DNA of 64,000 bases, from the NCBI GenBank assembly GCA_020740775.1, contig JAHEWK010000006.1:3258291-3322290 (forward strand), read 5' to 3'. The DNA comes from Ilyonectria destructans. Taxonomy: Eukaryota; Ascomycota; Sordariomycetes; Hypocreales; Nectriaceae. Within the stretch, counting starts at the first letter, position 1, and the number at the start of each line of letters is the position of its first letter. The notes beneath the pieces are model-generated. The model was given only the letters and a program-made list of their open reading frames with translations. It did no database searches and had not been told where the DNA came from. Shown here one piece after another: positions 47,401-58,499 of the stretch. The translations under genes and the position numbers were made by a program.

Positions 47401-48982
47401 GGAAGGCTCTGCAAAGCCGGTACACTTTTTACGAACCTGGACTCATGCAGAAAGCTTGACATGGGATAACAACGATGCGTCAATGACACCGGATGAAATT
47501 AGGTCCTTCTGCAACTCCGTCCTTGAAAATGAACGACGTCGATTTATAAGACGTGGGCTCCTGCACAACGAGCTTCTTGATTACGAGGATGGCAGCGACT
47601 ATGGTATCGATGAACATGAAAGCGCAAGGAATTTTCTTAAAACTATTGAGAGTCATGTTGAAGACCTGGCGTCCAAGCTCGAGCGGGTACGAAAGCTCGC
47701 GGGCTTTGAAGGAAATGTGATGGTCAGGCCTACCGCGCAAGACCATGCTGATCGCACCGCCAAGGTTTCAGTATCTACCCTTGGCCTCTTCATCAAGCTT
47801 TGTCTGGAGAAGTACAAGAAGGCCCATGTTGAGCCCGGACATGCCGTGGGCGCTGTTGGCGCTCATTCCATCGGCGAGCCAGGTACCCAGATGACCCTGA
47901 AGACTTTCCATTTTGCTGGTGTTGCAGGTATGAGTATCACTCAAGGTGTGCCCCGAATCAAAGAAATCATCAATGCCTCCAAGGCCATCAGCACACCCGT
48001 CATCAAATGCCCGCTCCTCAACGATCAGCAAATTGAGGCTGCAAGAGTGGTCAAGGGGCGGATTGAGAAGACGTTTGTGTCCGATGTCTTGCGCTTTGTC
48101 GAGGACGAGTGGCGCACAACCGAAGGCAACGTTGTCCTCCAAATCGATTCGGATGCCCTTGCAGACATGCATCTGGGCATTGGGCCGTATGATATCGCTG
48201 AAGCAATCTGCAAGCAACGGAAGCTCAAGATCCAGCGTGAGGACTTGTCCATCGATGGCGAGAGGATCGTGGTCCGGGTGAGGGATGTCAGTGATACAGC
48301 GGCAAAGAGAGCTACCACTCGAAGCAAGTCCGCCGCGGAAGAGAGCGGTGACATGTTACTGAGAGCAAACTTCCTCCGACGAGCCCTTCCCTCGGTTCCT
48401 ATATCAGGTTACCCAGAAGCCACCCGTGCAATCATCCAGACGTCCGAGCAAGGCACCCACAAGGTCCTCGTTGAAGGCTATGGACTTCGAGCATGTATGA
48501 CCACAGAGGGTGTAATCGGCACAAAGGCCCGGACGAACAGTGTGATGGAATGCCGGGATGTCCTTGGTATCGAAGCGGCGCGAACCACCATCGCCGACGA
48601 GATTGGCGAAGTGATGGGCGATATGGGCATAGATCCGCGACACATGCAGCTCCTCGCCGACGTGATGACCTACAAGGGTGAGGTGCTCGGGATTACTCGG
48701 TTCGGCTTATCCAAGATGAGAGACAGTGTGCTCCAGCTGGCCTCATTTGAGAAAACGCCGGATCACCTCTTCGAGGCCGCCGCTGGCATGAAAACGGACC
48801 AAATCGAAGGCGTCAGTGAATGCATTATTATGGGTCAAACAATGACGGTGGGGACAGGTGCCTTCCAAGTTGTCCGCCGCCTTGGCATCCAGCAAAGAGA
48901 TCTCAAACAGCGGCCGACGTCATTTGAGGATGCATGGGCTGCAGAGTTGACGATGAAGCAAAAGGCCCGTCGGAAGGTCTAG
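44416..48982 (+). CDS. RPO31: DNA-directed RNA polymerase III largest subunit (Rpc160/RPC1)
   Basis: Exons 44416..44507, 44605..44716, 44776..44925 and 44984..48982 give 1450 residues, close to yeast Rpc160. The N-terminal zinc region contains CSTCQESLQNCNGHFGH. The active-site magnesium loop is NADFDGDEMNLH with D511, D513 and D515. KRVDFSGRTVISPDPNL, the bridge-helix region ([32 protein letters not shown]) and the trigger-loop block (GEPGTQMTLKTFHFAGVAGMSITQGVPRIKEI) are all intact. The wording GGERVSDGFQDRTLPHF and the lack of a heptad CTD point to polymerase III, not II or I. The enzyme makes tRNAs, 5S rRNA and other small RNAs in the nucleus. The end at PTSFEDAWAAELTMKQKARRKV matches a complete C-terminus. 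Confidence 0.96.
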
Positions 48983-49453
48983 CGGAACGGGTGCAGAGGG
49001 AGGCAGAGTTTGCGAAAGCCTGCCCATTCAACCAATAGTAATGCAGAGATACCATGTGAAGCGCCTAGAATTGTTCTCCGCCCATGATTCGAAGTTAAAT
49101 GTATTTATTTGCGACATGTATCGTGCGATTCGTGCTTCTGGGTCCGTAATCGGGTTCGACATTCAAATAAAGACTCGATAGCCACCAGGTAGCCTCAGCT
49201 CGCTGTCTATCTTTCCCACGTGACAAGAGCATGACGAGAACACAATCAGCTAGAATAGATCGTGTACTGGAGGCGAAGAATGGTTGTAAGTGCGCCATTG
49301 TCGTCATCTTGTGATCTGTCAGCCACACGTGACTCGTGTCACTCAGCGAGATGGGCTTAGCTGGTGGTGTGCCTTGGGAAGTAGTTGAGCTTCACTTCCC
49401 CAATTTCCAACTCACAAGACTATTCTTTCGTGGGTTAAAGATAAAGCAGCATC
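48983..49453. other. Intergenic region upstream of the SRAP gene
   Basis: No gene seen. Two CACGTG hexamers (49217-49222 and 49326-49331) lie 120-240 bp upstream of the SRAP start. Confidence 0.5.
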
Positions 49454-50714
49454 ATGTGCGGCCGGTACGCTTTGGCTCTGGTAAGTAGTCACGCTCTTCT
49501 CAATGCCCCCATTTATTCATCATGGCATACAGCGGCCGTCCCAGGTTCGTCAGATGCTCGAGGATGATGGCATGTCAATAGACGATGCCCCGGCGGACGA
49601 AGGTGATGGAGCGCCACGAAATAGCTACAACTTTGCACCCGGATACCATGGCATTGTCTACCGGGCAGACACACCTGATTGGGGGTCTGGGCCTCGGCCC
49701 AGCCATCAAGCAACAAACGCCATGAATCCTCCAGCGTCGAGCGCTACCAATTCGGAGACTGTCAAGTACAAGCTTCAATCCATGAAATGGGGGTTGGTTC
49801 CTTTCTGGACCAAACGAAACCCGGAGTATGCCAAAATTCTCAAGACCATCAACTGCAGGGATGACTCCCTGAGCACATCTGGAGGCATGTGGGCATCCAT
49901 GAAAGCCCGAAAGCGATGCATCATCGTCGCCCAAGGCTTCTTCGAGTGGCTTAAGATCGGCCCTAAGGAAAAGATGCCGCATTTCACGAAGAGAGAAGAT
50001 GGTCATCTCATGTGCTTTGCCGGGCTCTGGGATTGCGTGCAGTACGAAGGTGAGAAAAACGTTCCCACCGTAGAATCGTGAATGTACTTAACCTGGCTAG
50101 GCTCAGAGGACAAGAATTACACCTACACCATTATCACAACGGATTCCAACACACAGTTGAAATTTCTCCACGACCGTATGCCGGTTATTTTGGAGCCGGG
50201 CTCTGAAGCTATAAGGACGTGGCTGGATCCATCTCGTCAAGAATGGTCTCGTGAACTCCAATCCTTGCTCAAGCCGTTTGATGGAAGACTGACCATCTAC
50301 CCCGTCACCAAGGAGGTTGGAAAAGTGGGCAATAACTCACCATCCTTTATAATCCCATTGGACAGCAAGGATAACAAGTCCAATATCGCAAATATATTTG
50401 CCAACGCCTCCAAAAAGACTGACCCCTCTCGCAAGCAGCTCAGGAACACCTCAGTACCAAACGATTCCAAAACTTTGCTTCCAGTTCTTGCTGAGTCCTG
50501 TAGTAAACTGGTTCCAGAGGCACCCACCGACAATGTATCGCCTGGTAAAAAGCGAAAGCTATCAACTGTATCGAACGATGATAACAAGTCAAGTAATACT
50601 CCTGGTAGTGGGGCTTCTCGTAAGATAAGTGCAACACAGAGTCAGGCGAGGAGCTTATATAAAGCGAAGGAGAAAGGGAGTCAAAAGATTACTAAATTCT
50701 TTACAAGTAATTAG
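49454..50714 (+). CDS. SRAP-domain protein (HMCES/YedK family), abasic-site DNA-protein crosslink protein
   Basis: Exons 49454..49480, 49533..50049 and 50101..50714 give 385 residues. The start MCGRYAL puts the catalytic cysteine at position 2, exposed after Met removal. Other active-site residues are visible: an Asn in SYNFAPG, E147 in QGFFEW and H205 in LHDRMPVIL. The family crosslinks to abasic sites in single-stranded DNA and shields them during replication. An insert of about 60 residues splits the N-terminal part. After about residue 270 the tail is disordered and basic and ends in SQKITKFF, which resembles a PCNA-interacting (PIP) box with I and FF at the right spacing but no leading Q. 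Codons in the tail become A/T-rich as the gene runs into the RIP block. The first exon is short but fixed by the universal MCGR start. Confidence 0.9.
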
Positions 50715-50742
50715 TAAAATAAAAACATATATATTTAGAACT

Positions 50743-51116
50743 TGTAAGGGATAGAGTGGTGTGCCACACAGCAATAGACCTCTAGCCTGTAGGGCTAAAA
50801 GATTAATTAGTATCTGTATAATATATAGAGACTGCACTATACTGTAAGGATGCTGGCGGATTACCGCTGGAACCCTTTAGAATTAGCCTACAAGCTCGAG
50901 CCCTAAGTAGGCCCACTTAGGGCTAGGGATTTATATAAAGCAGAGAGATAAGCCTTTAGAGATAGGCTTATTAAGTTGAAGTTTAATTATACTATTTTAC
51001 CTACTTTAAGTTCTGTTTCTTTTCTGATTTTAGCCTTTAGCTATTATTCCTTATATATATATTTAGATATAAGGAGCCTATAGAGCTTATTTAACTCTAT
51101 AGTGTATATTCTTATA
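50743..51116. repeat. Solo 160-bp TRIM-type LTR, interrupted by a 213-bp LTR
   Basis: It starts TGTAAGGG and ends TTCTTATA. Its two halves (50743-50842 and 51056-51116) match the terminal repeats of the TRIM-like element at 61398-62035. Flanking 5-mers are GAACT (50738-50742) and GAATT (51117-51121), a target duplication differing by one C/T change. It is the least decayed copy of its family. Confidence 0.8.
50843..51055 (+). repeat. Solo LTR of the 213-bp family (copy A), nested
   Basis: It begins TGTAAGGATGCTGG and ends TTCCTTATA, giving inverted ends TGTAAGGA/TCCTTA(C>T)A. Flanks are TATAC (50838-50842) and TATAT (51056-51060), again a 5-bp duplication with one C-to-T change. A TATA-like TTTATATAAAG lies mid-way. 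This is the least mutated copy and the best reference for the family. Confidence 0.85.
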
Positions 51117-51124
51117 GAATTTCT

Positions 51125-51238
51125 ATTGTTAAAATTACTATTCTAATTACTGTTTTAAACTCTATATAGTTATATACTTATATAAGTATAATAAGAGACT
51201 TAATATATTAATTATTAATTTAATTACAGTTTTTTACC
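51125..51238. repeat. Inverted copy of the right end of the 1.0-kb insertion
   Basis: This stretch is the reverse complement of 63238-63347, including the palindrome-like ATACTTATATAAGTATA. It lies directly after the solo TRIM-type LTR. Confidence 0.65.
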
Positions 51239-51247
51239 TCTTTTAAC

Positions 51248-51681
51248 TATAGAAAATAGCAGCTAAAAGTTAAAATTAAAAAGGAAATAAATGTAAAAGT
51301 AGATAGAGTAATATAATTAAACTTTAACTAATTATAAGAATTCTAATAGATTTTTACTGGAATCTTTAGTTATAAAACTTTAAAGTTAAGCTTTATATAA
51401 TTTATTTAAAGCTTAAAGTATATCTATATTAAAAAGATAAGCCTCTAGAAAAAGGAGCTTATTAAGTTAAAGTCTAATTATATTACTTTATCTACTTAAA
51501 GTTCTATTTTTTTTCCTAATTTTAGCTTTTAGCTACTATTTCTTATATTTAATAAATCTATTTCTAAAAGCTTATTTCTTACTTTATATATAAATTTCTA
51601 ACTGTAAGTTACTCTACTTAAAGCTTAAGCTTATAAGCTAATTTTAAAGAGTTTTAATAGTAATATATTAGGATTTTTATA
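51248..51681 (-). repeat. Reverse-oriented solo LTR (copy G) split by another LTR
   Basis: 51248-51332 match the beginning and 51548-51681 the remainder of the 213-bp LTR in reverse orientation. The insertion between them is copy F. Confidence 0.7.
51333..51547 (+). repeat. Solo LTR of the 213-bp family (copy F), nested in copy G
   Basis: It starts TATAAGAA and ends TTCTTATA, 215 bases long. It follows copy A along most of its length but is more diverged in the middle. The target duplication is unclear. Confidence 0.65.
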
Positions 51682-51879
51682 TTAATTACTAAATATATAA
51701 CTTTCTATATAATATCTTTTTATACTTTATAGCTGCTATTTAAAGTAATTTAATTTTTATAAGAAATAGTAATTATTAGCTAATAATTAATAAAGAAATA
51801 GAATTTATAGTAAATAAAGTAATATAATTAGATATTAACTTAATAGATTTTTCTTTTAAAAGTTTATTCTTTTAATATA

Positions 51880-52088
51880 TTAAAAGGTTAAAATACCTTA
51901 GTATATATATATTTAAAGAGGAAATTAAAAGCTTAATAGTAAAAAGAAATACTAATAATAATATTAATAATATAAACTATATATTCAGTCTATTAAAAGA
52001 TTAATAGTTACTTAAATAGATTAAGATTTTTAATGTAATTAGTTATTTTTTTTAATATTTTAATAAGCTATAAAAATAGCTATATCTA
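51880..52088. repeat. 209-bp direct repeat, copy 1
   Basis: Nearly the same sequence recurs at 62341-62549 in the same orientation. It ends eight bases before LTR copy D. Confidence 0.75.
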
Positions 52089-52096
52089 AAAGAAGC

Positions 52097-52714
52097 TATA
52101 AGAAATAGCAGCTAAAAGCTATAACTAGAAAAAAAATAGAACTTAAGGTAGATAAAGTAATATAATTAGACTTTAACTTAATAAGTCTATCTTTAAAAGC
52201 TTATCTTTTTACTTTATATTAATCTCTAGCTTTAAGTACGCCTACTTAAAGCTTAAATTTATAGACTAATTTTAAAGAGTTTTAATAGTAATCTACTAAT
52301 ATTCTTATAATTACTCTTCCTTTAGTAAGCTTAATTTCTTAAGCTTTATATATAAACTATATATATATATAATTTTATAACTATAGAGTTTAATACTTTA
52401 AAATTAATATAGCTATTTCTTCTATATATATAGTTATTTATTAATCTACTAGATATTTAGCTAATTTTCTACTAGCTATAAATACTTAACTAGCTTATAT
52501 ATATTTACTATATCTTTTATATTTTTTTTTTTTATAATCTCTATTTATAGTAATTTTATAATTAACTTTTTTATAATTTTCTTTTTCTCTTTAGTATTTT
52601 AATTATAATATTAAATCTTTTTCTTTTAGTATTTTTTTACTATATTAATTTTATTTATTTTATATTCTATACTTTAAGAGTTTTTTAAAGTAATCTCTAA
52701 TTACTTTATCAGCT
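52097..52714 (-). mobile_element. Older Ty3/gypsy copy, reverse, first segment (LTR copy D plus 3' internal part)
   Basis: 52097-52309 is a 213-bp LTR in reverse orientation. 52310-52714 is the reverse complement of the internal sequence just upstream of the 3' LTR of the full-length element (about 60300-60723). It breaks at 52714, where the full-length element inserted, and continues at 60937. Confidence 0.8.
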
Positions 52715-52927
52715 TATAAGGATACTAACAGATTACTACTAGAACCCTTAGAAATTAGCCTATAAGTTTAAGCTCTAAGTAGGCCTACTTAAGGCTAGAG
52801 ATTAATATATAGTAAAGAGATAAGCCTCTAGAAATAGACTTATTAAGTTAAAGTCTAATTATACTACTTTACTTACTTTAAGTTTTATTTCTTTTTTAAT
52901 TTTAATTTTTAGCTGCTATCTCTTATA
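52715..52927 (+). repeat. 5' LTR (copy B) of the full-length element
   Basis: 213 bases, ends TATAAGGA and TCTTATA. It aligns end to end with copy A. Confidence 0.85.
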
Positions 52928-55900
52928 ATTCTTTAACTTCTATCCCTTTTAGAAGATTAATATAGAAATATAGAATAAGGAAGGTTATATAAATATCTAT
53001 CTAAATTAAAGCTTTAGTAAAATCCAGCTAATTAATTACTAAATTTAATTTAGATAAACTATAGTAATTCTTTAAAAATTCTATAGAGGCCTTATTAGTT
53101 AATAAGAATAAGAATAAAGAATAAGACCCTATTAAGTAATTAATTATAGAAGAGATAATAATTAGATAAGAATAATAGATATAAAGTCTATTAGAAGAGC
53201 TTAAGTTTATTAGAAATAGCTTTTAGTTAGAAATATTAAACCTTTAGTAGAGCTAGGAAAATTTTTAGAGATATTTTAAAGCTAGTTTATATAATTTAGA
53301 TTTAATAATAATAATAAAAAACTATAACTATAGATACTATAGAATCTAATTAAGGTCTCTATAAGATAAATATTAAAAAAGTTAGAAGGATACTTTAATT
53401 TAAATACTTTAAGGCTTATTATAGTAATAAGTAGTTTATTTAAAGATACTATATAGTATTACTAAAAGACTATAGACTCTATATTAAAAATATAAAAAAC
53501 CTCTAGCTTATAACTATAAGCTTCTATTTAATAAGGCTACTAATATTAAGGTTAATAATTAAATTTATATAATTAAATCTAATAATAATTTCTAATTAGA
53601 TTTATTAAAAGTATACTAAATTAAATAGATAATAATTAAATTTATATATATAATATAGATATAATAGTAGAATTATATTAAAAAATTAAACTACTTAAAA
53701 TCTATATAGAAGGATTTTCTAGTTTTTATTAGAAAATAATATATTAATATAGCTTTATATAAGTAATAACTTTATAATAAACTTATAGAATTTAGATAGA
53801 TTAGTAAATAAATACTAATAGAATACTTTACTATATAAAGTTCTCTATATACCTCTCTTAATATAGTTAAATAAAAAGAAAGCTCTACTTTTATCTATTA
53901 GTACTATTATAGATTAAAGTAGTAATTAAAAAGTAAAATAAACTGAATAAAAATTAAATTTAAAAGATTTTATAAAATAGTATATAAAGTAAAGTAATTA
54001 TAGATATACTTTAATAGAAGTAGTAAATCTATATAGAATAAGAATTATAAGAAAGGCTATTTTAATTAAATCTAAAAGAACTTTAGAAAGTTCTTAAGCT
54101 CTAGCTATAAAGATAAAAATAGATAATTTTAAAGTTATTTTCTATTATAAGGCTACTTAAAAGGAAGGATATTATAGAATATAAACTTTAAATCTATAGA
54201 TATTATATTATAGAGGTTAAATAGTAAGCTATTAATATAAAAGGCTAGAAGTAAGATTTTAAATTATATCTATTATAAATATAATAAATTAGACTATTTT
54301 ATAAGAAAATATAAAAAAAAGTATCTTTAGATTCTAAGAAATACTAATAGACCTATAGTAAATATTTAGAATATAGATACTTAAGTAAAGAAATTTAACT
54401 TATTAAAAAATAAATAGATATAAAAAGAGAATTAATTCTATCTATATTAAAAAGTAAAATAATATTAATTAGTCTAACTATTAAAAATAAAATATTAATA
54501 TTAAATATCTATAAGGTAAAGAAAGTAAGTATAAATATAAATATTTATATATAAATAGATATTATTAATATCTATTTAATAAAGTAGTAAAAGTTAAAGC
54601 TATAAGATAATTAGTAGGCTTCTACCTTAAGAGTATATAATAGGGAAATTATACCCTTAAGTTAAGTATATTAATTAATATTCTTTTTAAGTAATAATAT
54701 AGACTATCTATATAAAATCTATTAGCTTTTTATAGAGGCAGATTAAAATAAGAATACTAATAACTTATTTCTATTTTTATACTTAATAGAATAAAAAGGT
54801 ATTTAAATTAATATAGCTAAATATACCTAATAGTATAAAGTATTCTTTATTATTACTCTAGAAGACTTTATAAAAAGAATTATAGAAAATAAATAGTAAA
54901 TATATATTTATTATATCTTAAGTATACTTTTACTAGATAAATATCTAATAGATATTTTTAATAAAAAACTAGAGATAGCAGTATTAATACTATTAACTAA
55001 ATTAAAAAATAAAAAGAAAGTATTTAATAAGAATATAGCTAAAATATTACTACTACTAAAAGAAGCTAAATATACTATTAATATTTAAAAAGATAAAAAA
55101 CTGCTATATAGACTGATTTACCTATTAAATAGAGATTAATATAAAATATTAAGATAATATATTAATAAAAATCTAATAAATAGCTATATTATAGAGTTAG
55201 TAAGTAAGATAGAATTCTCTATTCTATTTATACTTAAGAAGGATAGATTAATTTAATTATATATAAATTACTAAGAATTAAATATTATTACTATTAAAAA
55301 TTAATATTCTTTTTTTCTTATTAGAGACCTATTAGACTAACTCTTTAAAATAAAGTAGATTTTAAAAATTAATATTAAAAATACCTACTATTAAATTTAA
55401 ATTAAGTTAAATAACTACTAAAAGACTATTTTTTAGATATAGTATAGTTACTATAAATATATAGTTATACTATTTAAATTAATTAATATATCTATAATAT
55501 TCTAAATATATATCTATTAAATATTAGCTAGATTACTAAATACTTACTGTATTTTCTATCTTAATAATATTATAGTTTACTTTAGTTTAAGGGAATAATA
55601 TATAAAGAATATAAAGAAAGTTCTATAAAAATTATATAGTTTCTAGCTATATATAAAGCTATTAAAATATACTTTCTACTAATAAGAAGTTAAATTCTTA
55701 GAGTATATTATTAATTAAAATAGTATTAAAATAGATTCTATATAAATTTAGGCTATTATTAAATAAAAGACTCTAATATCTTTTTAAGATATATAAATCT
55801 TCGTAAAGTTTTATAACTTCTATTAAAAGTTTATTCTAAAATATATAAAAAGTATTAAATTATTTTTATTAATACTTAAGAATAATAAGAAAAAGAAGAA

Positions 55901-58499
55901 AATAGGTAATTTTATATAGTTAAAAAAAGCTATAGTAGCTTTTAAAGAATTTAAATAGAAATTCTATTTAATAGATATTCTATAATATTAGAAATTCTAA
56001 TTACTAATAAAGATAGAAATAGATATCTCTATTAAAGTAATCTTAAGTATACTATTTTAACTTTTTAGTAATTAATAGTAATCTATAGTATACTATTTAT
56101 AGAAGCTTATTAATATAAAATAATAATAGAATATAGAATAATAAGAGCTGCTAGCTATTATAGAGAGTTTAAAATATTAAAGATATTACCTTTAAGGCCT
56201 ATTAAAGAAGTTTCTACTTTTAATAAACTATATTATATTTAAAAAAGTAGTTAGTATATTAGTATAAAATCTCTATAAGAGACTTATCTAATAGATATAC
56301 TATCTAATAGTATTTAATTTTAATATCTAATATTAAACTGATATCTTAAATTCTATAGATAGATTATTAAGAAGATTAAACTATATAAAAAGAGATATTT
56401 CTTACTATAATATTCTATTATTATTAGTAAGAAAGCTATAGTTTATAGATAAACTCTTACTGAATATATAATAAATAATTAATATTATAAAGAATAAGAC
56501 TAAAGTAGCTAAGATTTTTATTTAAATAGTATAAGTAAGTCTTATTAACTCTATATAAAGAAATTTCTTTTTTTTTAATTAATATAATATATTAATAATA
56601 GCCAGTTAGATATCTAAAGAAGTATTAATTTCTATAGTTATCTATATTAATATAAAGATTAATATATCTAATAAAGAGGCAGAAGAAGTTTTATAGATAC
56701 CTAAGAAAAACTTAAATAAAGAGGAATTATTAGAAGTTAAGATTATTATTCTAAAGTAGTATATTTTATATTTAGTTATAATAGAACTTATATATAATAA
56801 AATAGTATTTTTTAATTAATCTTTATAGAAACTAAAAGAATTAATCTATAGGCTATAGACTTAAGATTAAAGCTATTAAAGTTAAATAGTAAAAATTAGA
56901 TAGAATACTAAAAGGTATAAGGGGTATATTATAAATAGAAATAGAATTCTATTTTTTAAAGGCAGATTAGTAATTTTAAAATAGAAGATACTATAGATAG
57001 AGGTTTTTTACCAGTACTATAATAACTTTAAATTAAAATATATAGAAGCTATAAAGATAGCTAAATTAATTAGCTATAAATTCTATTAGAAAGAAATTAA
57101 TAAGAATATTAAACTCTATATTATAAACTATTAATAGTATTAAAGTATATATATATTAAGATACTAACTATATAGATAACTATAATTATTACTACTGCTA
57201 TTATATTTTTTTTAGAAAATTAATTTAGACTTTATAATAAAACTATCTATAAGTATTAAAGTAAATAGAAAATAATATAATACTATCTTAATTATAGTAT
57301 ATTATATAACTAAATATATAATATTTATATTAATAATAAAGTAATTAACTGCTATATATTTAATATAAATTCTATATAAATAGATTAAATATTAATTTAA
57401 AACTTTAAAAGGAATTATAAGTAATTATAATAAGCTACTTATAAGTAAATTTTAGGAAGATTTAATAAAAAAGCAATCTATTTATAGATAACTATTAACT
57501 ATATATTACCTATAGATAGATAATTAAATAGAATAAATATACTAAATATTAAAGAAATATCTATATATTTTTACTGAAAAATTATTAAAATAATAAGCAG
57601 TATAATTACTAAAAAGAGAGTTTATATATAATAATAGCTACTATAGTATTATTAGTATATCCTCTATATAGATATTCTATAAATATTATCTATATATAGT
57701 AAAGTATATACTATAATATATAAAAATCTAAATATAAAAAATTTAGAAAAAAATTAAAATAATCTAATAGATATAAAGCTAAATATAGTAATATTAATAG
57801 ACTGCTATAGAATTATAGATAAAATACTATAATATATAATATAAATTATAAACCTATTAAAAAGATTAAATTATTAGTTTATTTACTTAAAATTTTAAAT
57901 TTAAAAACTAGAAATTAGTACCTAAATATATTAAGATTATAATTATTAAATATATCAGTAAGTAGGTATATTAGGTTTACCTACTGAAATAGTACTATAG
58001 AATATATAATATATTCTTAGTAGCTTTAATTAAACCTTAAGAAGAATAAAAAAATACTAAAAGTCTATTAAATTTACTTTTTAAGCTAAAAGAGGAAATA
58101 AATAAATAGAAAGTAGAAGAAATTATAGGATATATTAATAATAGAGATATTATATAATATTAGGTAAAATAGATAGATTAGCTAGTAGAATATAATATAT
58201 AGAAACTAAAAGTCTATTTAGTAAATATAATAGTAAAAATTAGATAATACTTTAAATAATATAAATCTATAAATATTTATAAAAAATAAAATAAATAATA
58301 TAAAACTTATATATTAATTCCTACTCTATTTACTCTATAAATTAAAAGCTATTAAAAACTACTAGAAGTAGACTATAAGATTAAAAACTTATTAAGATTA
58401 TAAGAGAAAAAAAGAAATTATAAAAAAAAAAAGATAGAATATTCTAAAAAAGTAAAGTAGATTAAATACTATTATAGTAAAAAGCTACTAAATAGATCT

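Noticed and set aside
51682..51879. Possible further element between LTR copy G and the 209-bp repeat
   Set aside because: AT-rich with no terminal structure or match that I could find inside the window.
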